Source: Hymenobacter tibetensis (GTDB lineage Bacteria; Bacteroidota; Bacteroidia; Cytophagales; Hymenobacteraceae). Taken from it: a stretch of 64,000 nucleotides of DNA. The stretch is from contig NZ_CP094669.1 in NCBI RefSeq assembly GCF_022827545.1, forward strand, positions 4,519,001 to 4,583,000, in the 5' to 3' direction. This document shows, in pieces, positions 15,778 through 24,247 of this stretch. Made by a program: the position numbers and the translations under genes. The notes under the pieces are model-generated. The model ran no database searches, was not told the DNA's origin, and saw only the letters and a program-made list of their open reading frames with translations. The stretch's first letter is position 1, and every line of letters starts with the position of its first letter.

Positions 15778-17976
15778 CTATCGTGTTGCGACTGGTTGCG
15801 TTTGCTGCCGGTAACTAGCCAAGCCGGCATCCAGAAACCGAACGAATGCTTCTGCATCGGGCTCGTAGGCGACGGGGGCGGTTAGCGTATGCTGCAAATC
15901 AGCGGGAGAGGTGGGGTTGAGCAACACGTAGAAGGGCTGCGCATTTACATTGAAGCCTGTTAGCTGAAGGTCGGCATTTTTCTTGCCCAGCGTGGTTTTT
16001 TGCTTGCCGTCGTGGCGGGAAACGTAGTGCTCGGAAGCTGGCAGATCGGTTTTATCGTCCACGTAGAGTGCTACAACCACGTAGTCTTCGCGCAGGCGCT
16101 TCAGCACTTGCGGATTACTCCACACAGTAGCTTCCATCTTGCGGCAGTTCACGCAAGCATGACCCGTGAAATCGATGAAGATGGGCTTGTTTAAGGCACG
16201 AGCGCAACGCTGTGCTTGCTCTAAATCAAAGAAACCCTGCAACCCATGGGGAAGCTCCAAGAACTCACTGTAACGAGGTGCTTCGCAGAGCGCATTGGCG
16301 GTGGTAGCGGCGGTGGTTGCAGGGGCAGCAGGAGAAGCTAGGGTGAAGTCGCGGCTGGTTTGTGGGGGCAAGTAACCCGCCAGCAGCGGCAGTGGGGCGC
16401 CAAATAGGCCCGGAATTAAGTACGTCATGAAGCTGAAAGCCAGCACAGCCATTAGCAGCCGACCTACGCTGAGGTGCGCTAAGTCGGAGTCATGCGAGAG
16501 CTTAAAGCGGCCCAGCAGGTATAGCCCTAGCAAACCAGACAGCGCAATCCAGAGCACCAAATAAATGTCGCGGGGGAGCAAGTTCCAGTGGTAGGCTAAG
16601 TCAACCATGCTAAGGAATTTCAGCGCCAGCATCAGTTCCACAAAGCCAAGCACCACTTTCACGGTGTTCAGCCAGCCACCCGAGCGAGGCAAGCTTTTCA
16701 ACCAAGCTGGAAAAATAGCGAACAGCGTGAATGGCAACGCAAAGGCCATGGAGAAGCCCAGCATGCCAACGACTGGGGTAATTCTTTCTCCACGCGAAGC
16801 TAAGCCTAGAATACTAGCTACGATAGGGCCTGTACAGGAGAACGACACTACCACCAACGTGAGGGCCATAAAGAACACGCCCCCCCAGCCACCTTTGTCG
16901 GCTTGGGCATCAATCTTATTGACTACACCATGCGGCAGCGTGATTTCAAAGAGGCCCAGAAAGGAAAGCCCAAACACCACAAATACCACGAAAAAAATCA
17001 GGTTGGGCAGCCAATGTGTCGCTATAAGGTTCGGACCGTCTTCGCCCAGCAAGGCCGCTACTACCACACCTACCAGCACATAAATCACAATGATGCTGAG
17101 GCCATACACAACGGCTTTCAAAATGCCACGCTGCCGACTATCATTGCCGCTCGTGAAAAACGAGACAGTCATGGGAATCAACGGAAACACGCACGGGGTA
17201 ATTAGTGCGCCTAGTCCAAACAGGAACGCGCCGAATGCAAAAGCCAACAAACCGCCTTTGCTAGGGTCCGTTTCTACAGCGTGAGGAGCAGGCACAGCGG
17301 AAGCTGCGGTAGCAGTAGCAGCAGTAGCTTCAGTAGAGGAATGGGCAGCGGTTGCAGTATCAGTGGAAGCGGCTACGGAAGGAGCAGCAGGAGCAGTGGC
17401 AGCAGTGGAAGGCGAAGCAGGAGCGGCTACTGCCCCAGTAGGAGCACCGGGTTTGCTGGCTTTGTTGGGAGTGCTAGCGGGAACGGCGGTTCCCGTCACG
17501 ATGAGGGGGCCGAATTTGAGCGTTTCGTCGCCAGGGATGCAGCGGCCGTCGATGTCGGTGCAGGTTTGGTATTGCACGTCCACTTCTACGGTGAGGGGCC
17601 CAGGCTGCAACACTCGAATGCGTTGCCGTATCTGGCCGGTCTTATCGAAGTAGGTGATGTCCCCTTTCCACGTCTCGTCGAATTTCTTTTTCGAGTTGAT
17701 GGATTTTGGTTGTCCTACGAGTTCGTAAGCGGGACTTTTGGTGAAGTTAAATGTGAAAGCCGTGGGCCCCAGGTCGGGGTCGAAGTCGGTGGCGTAGAGG
17801 TGCCAGGTATCGTCGATGCGGGCATTGACGATGAGGTCCACTTCCTCACCTGCTTTTGCTGTGGTCTGGCTGAGCGCCGTGGAAAGCGTGGTAGGCTTCA
17901 GTATTTGGGCCGTAGCCCCGGCCGCCGTGACGAGCACGAGCAGCAGACCCAGCAGAATAGTCTTGAGGAAAGTCAT
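15778..17976 (-). CDS. dsbD: Protein-disulfide reductase DsbD family (DsbD N-terminal, CcdA-type and thioredoxin domains)
   Basis: A 732-residue inner-membrane protein that carries reducing power from cytoplasmic thioredoxin to the periplasm. The ATG at 17976 gives a normal signal peptide (MTFLKTILLGLLLVLVTAAG). An earlier in-frame ATG at 18033 is rejected because its 19 extra residues cover a promoter-like ACCTTTG box. The periplasmic DsbD N-domain is at about 25-165, an Ala/Ser/Thr/Pro linker follows to about 235, then eight membrane helices. The two redox cysteines of this domain are in TPCVFPLIP (near 260) and SFSCTGP (near 379). The C-terminal thioredoxin-like domain has CVNC near residue 605. 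All redox centres are present. Confidence 0.92.
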   Translation of the reverse strand: MTFLKTILLGLLLVLVTAAGATAQILKPTTLSTALSQTTAKAGEEVDLIVNARIDDTWHLYATDFDPDLGPTAFTFNFTKSPAYELVGQPKSINSKKKFDETWKGDITYFDKTGQIRQRIRVLQPGPLTVEVDVQYQTCTDIDGRCIPGDETLKFGPLIVTGTAVPASTPNKASKPGAPTGAVAAPASPSTAATAPAAPSVAASTDTATAAHSSTEATAATATAASAVPAPHAVETDPSKGGLLAFAFGAFLFGLGALITPCVFPLIPMTVSFFTSGNDSRQRGILKAVVYGLSIIVIYVLVGVVVAALLGEDGPNLIATHWLPNLIFFVVFVVFGLSFLGLFEITLPHGVVNKIDAQADKGGWGGVFFMALTLVVVSFSCTGPIVASILGLASRGERITPVVGMLGFSMAFALPFTLFAIFPAWLKSLPRSGGWLNTVKVVLGFVELMLALKFLSMVDLAYHWNLLPRDIYLVLWIALSGLLGLYLLGRFKLSHDSDLAHLSVGRLLMAVLAFSFMTYLIPGLFGAPLPLLAGYLPPQTSRDFTLASPAAPATTAATTANALCEAPRYSEFLELPHGLQGFFDLEQAQRCARALNKPIFIDFTGHACVNCRKMEATVWSNPQVLKRLREDYVVVALYVDDKTDLPASEHYVSRHDGKQKTTLGKKNADLQLTGFNVNAQPFYVLLNPTSPADLQHTLTAPVAYEPDAEAFVRFLDAGLASYRQQTQPVATR

Positions 17977-18126
17977 CGGAAAATAAAAAGCAGCGAAAAA
18001 CGTCAGAACAACAAAGGTCGGTAGAAAGCGCAACAGCCATACGAGTTTGGGGGTTTTTTGGCAGCTACATTTCTTATCAGCCCTCTACAACTACAACTCT
18101 ACCGGAACCGCTTGGGCGGAATCCCG

Positions 18127-18134
18127 TACTTTTG
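18127..18134 (+). promoter_or_regulatory. -7 promoter element of the CNNM/CBS gene
   Basis: TACTTTTG matches TAnnTTTG exactly and lies 44 bp before the ATG at 18179. No clear TTG is present 19-21 nt upstream. Confidence 0.45.
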
Positions 18135-18178
18135 TAATACCAAGGGAGCTGGGCCGCGTGAGCCCGACCCCCGGATCT

Positions 18179-19510
18179 ATGGCTTTAAATATATTTCTTA
18201 CCGTTCTCCTAGTATTCGTGAACGGGTTTTTTGTGGCAGCAGAGTTTGCCTTCGTGAAGGTTCGCTCTTCGCAAATCGACATAAAAGCGCAGGGCGGCAA
18301 CCGCTTAGCTAAATTAGTGCAGCGTATGTTGCACGATCTGAACTTTTACTTATCGGCAACTCAGCTAGGCATTACCCTAGCCTCGCTGGCCTTGGGTTGG
18401 ATAGGGGAAAGCGTAGTGGCGGAAGTGGTAATGGCCGTTATCGACAATTTCCATATCACTCTCTCCACCACGGCCGTCCACCAGATTTCGCTGGTTACCT
18501 CTTTCTCTATCATCACGGTGCTGCACATCGTGCTGGGCGAACAGGCTCCCAAAGTGTTGGCTATTCAGAAACCTGAAAACACCACCATTGCGGTTGCCGT
18601 TCCGCTGTTTGCCTTTGCCTGGATTACCAAGCCCTTTATCTGGTTGCTGAATACGCTTTCCAATATGGTGGCGCGGATGGTAGGCGGCGAAGTGACGCAC
18701 GGCCCCGAGGCCCACTCGGCCGAAGAAATTCGGTTGTTGTTGGATCAGAGCAAGCAAAGCGGTGAAATTCAGGACTCGGAGCACGAGATGATTGAAAACG
18801 TGTTCGAGTTCAACGACCGGATGGTGAAGCAAATCATGGTACCTCGGACCAAGCTTTCGGCCATTGATGTAAACACACCGCAAGATGGTATCCTAGAAAT
18901 CGTGTACAACGAGGGTTTCTCGCGGATTCCCGTTTACGAAGGCAACATCGACAACATTGTGGGTGTGCTTTATGTGAAAGACTTGCTGCAAATCATCCGG
19001 CGCAACGAGCCCATGGTGCTCTCCAAGATCATGCGCCCTGCTTACTTCGTGCCTGAGACCAAGAAGATCAACCGCTTGCTGCGGCAGTTTCAGCGCAAGC
19101 ACATGCACATGGCCATCGTGAGCGACGAATTCGGCGGAGTTTCCGGCATTGTCACCATCGAGGACATTATGGAGGAGCTAGTAGGCGAAATCCAGGACGA
19201 GTACGACAATGAGGTGCCCGTGGTGGAGAAGGTTTCGGAAACCGAATACCGCGTTAACACTTCCACTGCTATTCCGGACGCCAACGAGTACCTCCCCTAC
19301 CCTCTCCCCGAGGGCGACGATTACGAAACAGTAGGCGGCTTACTCAATGTCATCTACGGTAATATTCCGGAGGTCGGCGACGTAGCCGTACTCGACAGCT
19401 ACGAGTTCCGGGTTCTGAAACGCTCCCGTCGCTCCGTAGAATTGGTACAGCTCCGCGTAACATCAGACGCCGAGCGCGAAGAAGAAGCCAACGAAGCACT
19501 GAGTCTATAA
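18179..19510 (+). CDS. Hemolysin family protein (CNNM/DUF21, CBS pair, CorC_HlyC)
   Basis: A 443-residue inner-membrane protein of the CorC/YfjD/CNNM group, members of which are implicated in magnesium or cobalt export. The ATG at 18179 starts directly with the first membrane helix (MALNIFLTVLLVFVNGFFVAA), as is normal; the longer upstream frame lacks this. The DUF21/CNNM domain covers about 1-195 with the conserved FFVAAEFAFVKVRSSQ segment. A CBS pair lies at about 205-330 (VMVPRTKLSAID, IPVYEGNIDNIVGVLYVKDLL, then FGGVSGIVTIEDIMEELVGE) and a CorC_HlyC domain at about 350-430. Despite the name, haemolytic activity is not implied. Confidence 0.9.
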   Translation: MALNIFLTVLLVFVNGFFVAAEFAFVKVRSSQIDIKAQGGNRLAKLVQRMLHDLNFYLSATQLGITLASLALGWIGESVVAEVVMAVIDNFHITLSTTAVHQISLVTSFSIITVLHIVLGEQAPKVLAIQKPENTTIAVAVPLFAFAWITKPFIWLLNTLSNMVARMVGGEVTHGPEAHSAEEIRLLLDQSKQSGEIQDSEHEMIENVFEFNDRMVKQIMVPRTKLSAIDVNTPQDGILEIVYNEGFSRIPVYEGNIDNIVGVLYVKDLLQIIRRNEPMVLSKIMRPAYFVPETKKINRLLRQFQRKHMHMAIVSDEFGGVSGIVTIEDIMEELVGEIQDEYDNEVPVVEKVSETEYRVNTSTAIPDANEYLPYPLPEGDDYETVGGLLNVIYGNIPEVGDVAVLDSYEFRVLKRSRRSVELVQLRVTSDAEREEEANEALSL

Positions 19511-19523
19511 ACTCAAATTCACC

Positions 19524-19579
19524 AAAGGGACATAAAAGAAGGGCTTTCCTAAAGGAAAGCCCTTCTTTTATGTCCCTTT
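19524..19579. terminator. Perfect 26-bp hairpin terminator
   Basis: Arms 19524-19549 and 19554-19579 are perfectly complementary around TAAA. It separates the convergent CNNM/CBS and TM2 genes. Confidence 0.85.
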
Positions 19580-19599
19580 TAATGGCAAGCAACACAAAC

Positions 19600-20187
19600 T
19601 TAGTCGCCTAATTTCTTCGCGTATTCTCCGCCCTTCGGCTTCAAGTCACCAATTAGAATTCGGATAAAGTCAATCAGTGCCCAAATACCCAAGCCACCGA
19701 GTGTAATTAATTTAAGTATACCTAAGCCAGTGTAGCCCAAGTAGAAACGGTCAACGCCGAGGCCTCCCAAAAAGAACGATAGAAGCACGGCGGTCAGTTG
19801 GCTCTTGCCCTCAGCTGCCACCTCAGCAACCTTACGAGCTTCTTTGGCAGCTTTCTTGATTGCCTTGTGCTCTGCTTTGGTAGTAGCACTAGCCGAAACT
19901 GCTAGCGGAGTGGTTGCCTTTTCTACAAGTGCCTTTGCCGTAGCTGTGCGGTTGGTAGCTACTTCCACTACAGAGCGCTTGGATGCAACCGGAGCAGCTT
20001 CTGCGGAAGCAGTTAGAGTGGTGGATGAGTTGGCAGCGGTGGTAGGCTCAACAGCTACTTGCGTACCAACCACCGTTTTATGGTAGGATGATGCAGATGG
20101 CTGAAAAGCATAGTTAGAGCGGCTGCACGAAGACAGCGAAGCTGAAGCCAGAACAGCTACCGATAAGTAGGTGTAAACTCTTTTCAT
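19600..20187 (-). CDS. TM2 domain-containing lipoprotein
   Basis: A 195-residue protein with a lipoprotein signal (lipobox LSSC, Cys21). Residues 22-100 are Ala/Thr/Ser-rich, and about 100-128 form a charged Lys/Ala/Glu helix. The C-terminal TM2 domain (about 130-180) has two short membrane helices joined by the DRFYLGYTGLGILKLITLG turn and ends with ALIDFIRILIG. TM2 proteins are widespread but of unclear function. The combination of a lipidated N-terminus and a membrane hairpin at the C-terminus is uncommon. Confidence 0.85.
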   Translation of the reverse strand: MKRVYTYLSVAVLASASLSSCSRSNYAFQPSASSYHKTVVGTQVAVEPTTAANSSTTLTASAEAAPVASKRSVVEVATNRTATAKALVEKATTPLAVSASATTKAEHKAIKKAAKEARKVAEVAAEGKSQLTAVLLSFFLGGLGVDRFYLGYTGLGILKLITLGGLGIWALIDFIRILIGDLKPKGGEYAKKLGD

Positions 20188-20317
20188 AAGAAAAATATAA
20201 ATAAAGGGAGAGAAAAGAAGCTACGCGCCAGCACACCAGGTTCACCCAACGTGGCTCGTAGCTCTGTCACAAACATATACATTTATTATTTACGCTATTT
20301 AATACTTGACGCATAAA

Positions 20318-20836
20318 TCATTCCTCTTTCAGCCAGCTTGCGTACAGCACGTAGTTGTCGGCAGTACGGGCCAAGTTGGCGCGTTGCTCATCGGTTACGG
20401 GCTTGATGCGCCGGGCCGGAATACCAGCGTAGAGGTAGCCAGGCTCGCACTGGGTGTTTTCAAGTACTACGGCGCCGGCCGCAATGATGCATCCAGTTCC
20501 CACCACGGCATGGTCCATTACAATGGCTCCCATACCAATCAGCACGTCATCTTCGATGGTGCAGCCGTGAGCAATGGCTTTGTGCCCAATACTTACGCGC
20601 GAACCAATAGTAAGGGCAGCCTTCTGATAGGTACAGTGCAGAACCGCGCCATCCTGAATATTGGTACGGTCGCCGATACGGATGCGGTGTACGTCGCCCC
20701 GAATAACGGCATTGAACCACACCGTGCAGTCTTGCCCTAATACCACGTCGCCGATGATAGTGGCATTGTCAGCAACGTAGCAATTGGGGCCTAGCTGGGG
20801 CAGAACACCCTTGATTGGTAAGATGAGAGCTGGCAT
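20318..20836 (-). CDS. Gamma-carbonic anhydrase family protein
   Basis: A 172-residue left-handed beta-helix protein of the gamma-class carbonic anhydrase/YrdA group. Hexapeptide repeats run through most of the protein (IIGDVVLGQDCTVWFNAVIRG, IRIGDRTNIQDGAVLHC, LTIGSRVSIGHKAIAHGC). The three metal-binding histidines are expected in HCTYQ, SIGHKA and IAHGC. The ATG at 20836 (MPALILPIKG) is chosen because the 23 residues before it are outside the family pattern. Members are trimeric zinc or iron enzymes; many bacterial homologues have weak or unproven carbonic anhydrase activity. The gene is 90 bp downstream of the radical SAM gene stop when the arrangement is read on the minus strand. Confidence 0.9.
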   Translation of the reverse strand: MPALILPIKGVLPQLGPNCYVADNATIIGDVVLGQDCTVWFNAVIRGDVHRIRIGDRTNIQDGAVLHCTYQKAALTIGSRVSIGHKAIAHGCTIEDDVLIGMGAIVMDHAVVGTGCIIAAGAVVLENTQCEPGYLYAGIPARRIKPVTDEQRANLARTADNYVLYASWLKEE

Positions 20837-20926
20837 ACGAGAAGCTGGAGTGCTAAAAGAATTTGGACCATACAGATCACGCAAGTTGTGCAGACAAAAC
20901 AGCAAAAACCACTGCTTCTCGCTGCC

Positions 20927-21910
20927 TTACCGCGTCAACATCCGCTTCCAGGTTCCTTTCGTGAGGCTGTACTTCAACGTGCTCGGAAGGGCCTGCCAGA
21001 AGTACTTGCTGGTTTCCACGGCAAAGCTCGGCTGCATGTAACAATTGATAGTGCAGCCTTCGCACTGTGGCAACCGCCCTTCCAGCGCGGCAAGGCCCTG
21101 CACCGCAGCAGATTGGTAGAGAGTAAATAAGTCGCCGTTGATGCTGAATTTCTGCTCTCCTAAATGGTAGCAAGGCAGCACCAACTCGTTGGAGGGCGAG
21201 ATAACCAATGTGGTACTGGCGGCTCTACACACAGGCGCCGCCACATGGTTGCCCCCGTCGCGGCGAAGCTCAATGAACGCTTCGTTGAGGTATACCCCTT
21301 TTCGCCGACCGAAAGCGGAAAGGTAATCCAGCTCATCGGCCGTAAGCTGTTCTCCAGTAGCAACGCTGTTGTATTCAAAGGCAGGATTGAGAATCAACAT
21401 CAGCTTGTTGGGCTGCGCGATGTCACGGTACACGGCTTCTAAGTCAGACAGATTTTCGCGAAAGACGGTGAACAAGATATCCGGCCTCTCTCCTAGCTCG
21501 CGCGCCACTCGGATGCTTTCCAGCACAAAATCGTAGCATGCTACACCTCTGCCCCGATCGTGCACTTCCTTCTCCGACGCGTCCAGGGAAAAATGCAGCA
21601 TATCCACTTTGCCTCGTAGCTTCTCTGCATACTTGGGATAAAGCAAACAGTTGGTGGTGAGGGTTGTAATGAAACCCATGTCGTGAGCCAACCCCACAAA
21701 CTCATGAATCTGGCGATGTAACAGTGGCTCGCCTCCCGTAAAATCCACCACGGACACCCCTAGCCGCTTCAAGTCACGCAAGTTGCGTTCAACGTCTTCG
21801 AGCTGAATGTAAGGTGACGGCTTTTCCCAAATGTCGCAAAACGAACAGCGCGCATTACACCGATACGTGACGTAGTAATTGCACAGAACTGGATGACGAA
21901 CGAGGCGCAT
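20927..21910 (-). CDS. Radical SAM protein with C-terminal SPASM-like cysteines
   Basis: A 327-residue radical S-adenosylmethionine enzyme. The cluster motif C18-x3-C22-x2-C25 (CNARCSFC) is at the N-terminus, followed by the DFTGGEPLL motif. The C-terminal part has extra cysteines (VCRAAS, LPCYHLG, CEGCTINC) that suggest an auxiliary cluster of the SPASM/Twitch type. The substrate is not clear; homologues with this layout include peptide-modifying and cofactor-modifying enzymes. No precursor peptide is recognised nearby. A TACCTTTG box ends 7 nt before the ATG, so the transcript may have almost no leader. Confidence 0.87.
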   Translation of the reverse strand: MRLVRHPVLCNYYVTYRCNARCSFCDIWEKPSPYIQLEDVERNLRDLKRLGVSVVDFTGGEPLLHRQIHEFVGLAHDMGFITTLTTNCLLYPKYAEKLRGKVDMLHFSLDASEKEVHDRGRGVACYDFVLESIRVARELGERPDILFTVFRENLSDLEAVYRDIAQPNKLMLILNPAFEYNSVATGEQLTADELDYLSAFGRRKGVYLNEAFIELRRDGGNHVAAPVCRAASTTLVISPSNELVLPCYHLGEQKFSINGDLFTLYQSAAVQGLAALEGRLPQCEGCTINCYMQPSFAVETSKYFWQALPSTLKYSLTKGTWKRMLTR

Positions 21911-21917
21911 AGGTGGG

Positions 21918-21925
21918 CAAAGGTA
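21918..21925 (-). promoter_or_regulatory. -7 promoter element of the radical SAM gene
   Basis: Reading the minus strand, TACCTTTG is an exact TAnnTTTG match located 7 nt before the ATG at 21910. The transcript would start only about 3-5 nt before the start codon. Confidence 0.55.
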
Positions 21926-22056
21926 CGCCTGTAAAAGTAGCAGGCAGCTACACAGCGCGCACTGGGTGAGATGAGTGCTTGCGCACCATTACCATCTTGT
22001 TTACTTGCTGATCGAAATAACGAGTATTCGCATTCAAAAACTTCCTTAGCCTTGGC

Positions 22057-22821
22057 CTAGTGAGGCAGCGTGCCCCAGGCCTTATCCCACTTGGTGGGAG
22101 TGGCGGCCATTGCTTCCTCGGTTGCAGGGCCGTAGTGCTCTAGATAGTAATTGCAAAACCCTTTTAACGGACATTTGGCGCAATCAGGCTTAGCGAACAG
22201 GCAAATTCGCTGGCCATGCCAATAGTTGTGCTTGTGGAAGTTGAGCAGCACCAGCGGGTCCTTTGGCAGTTGCTCCAATAACACCTGGTGCGCTTTATCG
22301 GCAGATGCTTTTGGGCTTATCATACCCACACGCTGCGCGATACGGTGGACGTGCGTATCAACAGGCAGCACCGGCTTGTGAAAATTGAAAAGCAGTACCA
22401 AGGAGGCAGTCTTCAACCCGATGCCGGGCATGTCGGTCAGCCATTTCATTCCCTGCTCGGCCGTCCAGTCAGTTAGGAAATCTAGGTGAAACTCTCCTCC
22501 GGTCTGGGCCTGGATGCGGCGCAACACCTCTTGGATGCGCGGCGCCTGCGTGTCAGGCCAGCGGGTGGTTCTGATGGCATGAGCCAGATCAGGGGTGGAA
22601 GCTGCTACTACCCCAGCCCAGTCGCCGAAGGCTTCCAGCATCCGGTCGTAGGCCAGTTCTTCATCGGCATGGGTGGTACGGTGCGACAGGATGGTGGAAA
22701 TCAGCTCGCGCATAGGTGTGCGGCGTGGTTGCTCCAGCGTCAGAGGGTCGAAGAACGTGTTTAGAATCAGATGATCCTGCCAAGTTTTTTCGGCAGGGGC
22801 GGCAGCATACGTGGTGGGCAT
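22057..22821 (-). CDS. Endonuclease III family DNA glycosylase (HhH-GPD with 4Fe-4S cluster)
   Basis: A 254-residue base-excision repair glycosylase/AP-lyase relative. The helix-hairpin-helix is MPGIGLKTASLV with the expected catalytic Lys137; the catalytic Asp is Asp155 in VDTHVHR. The iron-sulfur loop C207-x6-C214-x2-C217-x5-C223 has the exact spacing of Nth/MutY. It is slightly longer than E. coli Nth (211 residues), with about 35 extra residues at the N-terminus and 25 at the C-terminus, and it belongs to the divergent endonuclease III domain group, so substrate range may differ from Nth (oxidised pyrimidines). Confidence 0.88.
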   Translation of the reverse strand: MPTTYAAAPAEKTWQDHLILNTFFDPLTLEQPRRTPMRELISTILSHRTTHADEELAYDRMLEAFGDWAGVVAASTPDLAHAIRTTRWPDTQAPRIQEVLRRIQAQTGGEFHLDFLTDWTAEQGMKWLTDMPGIGLKTASLVLLFNFHKPVLPVDTHVHRIAQRVGMISPKASADKAHQVLLEQLPKDPLVLLNFHKHNYWHGQRICLFAKPDCAKCPLKGFCNYYLEHYGPATEEAMAATPTKWDKAWGTLPH

Positions 22822-22867
22822 ATCTACAATCTACGTCGATGGATAAGGAACGATTCGTAGTAAACAG

Positions 22868-22903
22868 TACGGCCCCGCCACCGAAATAGGTAGCGGGGCC
22901 GTA
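22868..22903. terminator. GC-rich hairpin
   Basis: Arms 22868-22878 and 22893-22903 (TACGGCCCCGC and its complement) pair over 11 bp, with ACC/GGT pairing inside the loop. It lies downstream of the OmpA gene at 22960 when read on the minus strand. Confidence 0.7.
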
Positions 22904-22959
22904 GCGTATTATTAGGAACAGAGCGCCGTTGGCTACTCGTTCACTGGGTACTGTTAAGC

Positions 22960-23670
22960 TTAGATGGTGCCCTTCTCGGCAGCCTTCTTCAGCTTCTCGT
23001 TGGCGAAGATGGCAACTTCTACACGACGGTTGGCAACGCGGCCAGCTTCGGTGGTGTTGTCAGCAATTGGCTGCTTGGAGCCGTAGCCTGTTACAGTGAA
23101 GCGCGAAGCGTCTACGCCCTGCTGCTGCGTGTAGTTGGCTACTGCCTGTGCACGACGCTGCGACAGCGGATCGTTGATAGCATCGGTACCGGTGTTGTCG
23201 GTGTGGCCTTCTACAATAACGTTGGTGTCGCCGTACTTAATCAGCGTCTGAGCCAACTCCTTGATGTTCTCCTGAGCGGCAGAAGTTAGGGCAGCCGAGT
23301 TCTTAGCGAACAGCAGACCCGAGTCGAAGGTGATTTTAATGCCTTCGCCTACACGCTCTACTTTGGCGCCGGCCATTTCTTGTTTCAACTCAGCAGCTTG
23401 CTTGTCCATCCGGCGGCCAATCAAAGCGCCACCAGCACCACCCACAGCAGCACCAATGATGGCACCTTTAGCCGTGCTGTTCTTGCCGCCAATCACGCGG
23501 CCTAGTACGCCACCAGCAGCAGCACCACCTAAGCCTCCGATAATGCCGCCTTTAGCTGTTTTGCTCCAAGGCTTCTTCTCAGTGGTAGTGGTAGTTTGAG
23601 CTTGCACGGCACTAGTGCCTACCGTAAGGAGAGCAAGCAGCAACAGAAAAAAGGAACGAAAGCTTTTCAT
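22960..23670 (-). CDS. OmpA family protein with glycine-zipper segment (paralogue 1)
   Basis: A 236-residue exported protein. It has a type I signal peptide (MKSFRSFFLLLLALLTVGTS, cleavage near VQAQ) with no lipobox. Residues about 40-90 form a glycine-zipper segment (GGIIGGLGGAAAGGVLGRVIGG) that can insert in or lie on a membrane. The OmpA/MotB peptidoglycan-binding domain is at about 120-225, with VIVEGHTDNTGTDAIN and LSQRRAQAVANY and the NRRVEVAI end. It probably links the outer membrane or periplasm to peptidoglycan. A close paralogue lies 577 bp upstream on the same strand (24248-24991). Confidence 0.9.
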   Translation of the reverse strand: MKSFRSFFLLLLALLTVGTSAVQAQTTTTTEKKPWSKTAKGGIIGGLGGAAAGGVLGRVIGGKNSTAKGAIIGAAVGGAGGALIGRRMDKQAAELKQEMAGAKVERVGEGIKITFDSGLLFAKNSAALTSAAQENIKELAQTLIKYGDTNVIVEGHTDNTGTDAINDPLSQRRAQAVANYTQQQGVDASRFTVTGYGSKQPIADNTTEAGRVANRRVEVAIFANEKLKKAAEKGTI

Positions 23671-24198
23671 GATAAAAAAAGTTAAGGGTTTCGGCTTTGT
23701 AAAATGAGAACGGTAAATGTAATGAGACTTAAACTGGCCCGAAGATAATACCTACAACGAAGCATCAGGCTAATGAGTATTCCCTTTGCAACCATCTTGC
23801 CAAAAACATTGAAAAGACCGAAAAACAAGAAAAAGGGCTTTTAAGACGCCGCAGTAGCTGTTTTGTGTAGACAGGCACCTAACTCCTTTAGGCTCTCTAC
23901 CTTCTATTAATAATTTATTTTCTTGAAATCGAACAGATAAATAATTAATTCCAAAATGGATGAGTATTATATTATTACAGCATAATGCAATTATATTTTT
24001 TTAACATATACTATTGCTATAGAACACCGCCCTCTCAATATTCTTTGTATCAAAAGCAGCAATACTTTTCACTACTTGTTCAAGCTTAGCCAAAGCACTT
24101 CCCTATCTCCGTGTGTGCAGACAGCCGCTTCTGGAACACACGCATGCATGAAGTGAAGAACAGACAAGCAAAGGATTTAATAGAAGTATCCACAAACA
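23671..24198. other. AT-rich spacer between two OmpA paralogues
   Basis: About 530 bp without an open frame of interest. The part from about 23890 to 24060 is markedly AT-rich compared with the rest of the window. No RNA gene or repeat was recognised. Confidence 0.4.
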
Positions 24199-24229
24199 AA
24201 AAAGACCGCACATACCGTGCGGTCTTTTT
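24199..24229. terminator. Hairpin terminator
   Basis: Arms 24199-24211 and 24217-24229 pair perfectly over 13 bp with A5 and T5 ends. It lies 19 bp beyond the stop of the OmpA gene at 24248 (minus strand). Confidence 0.85.
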
Positions 24230-24247
24230 GCTACTAGCGAGATAAGC

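Noticed and set aside
17977..18033. Earlier dsbD start adding 19 residues
   Set aside because: The segment covers a promoter-like ACCTTTG box, and the ATG at 17976 begins a complete signal peptide.
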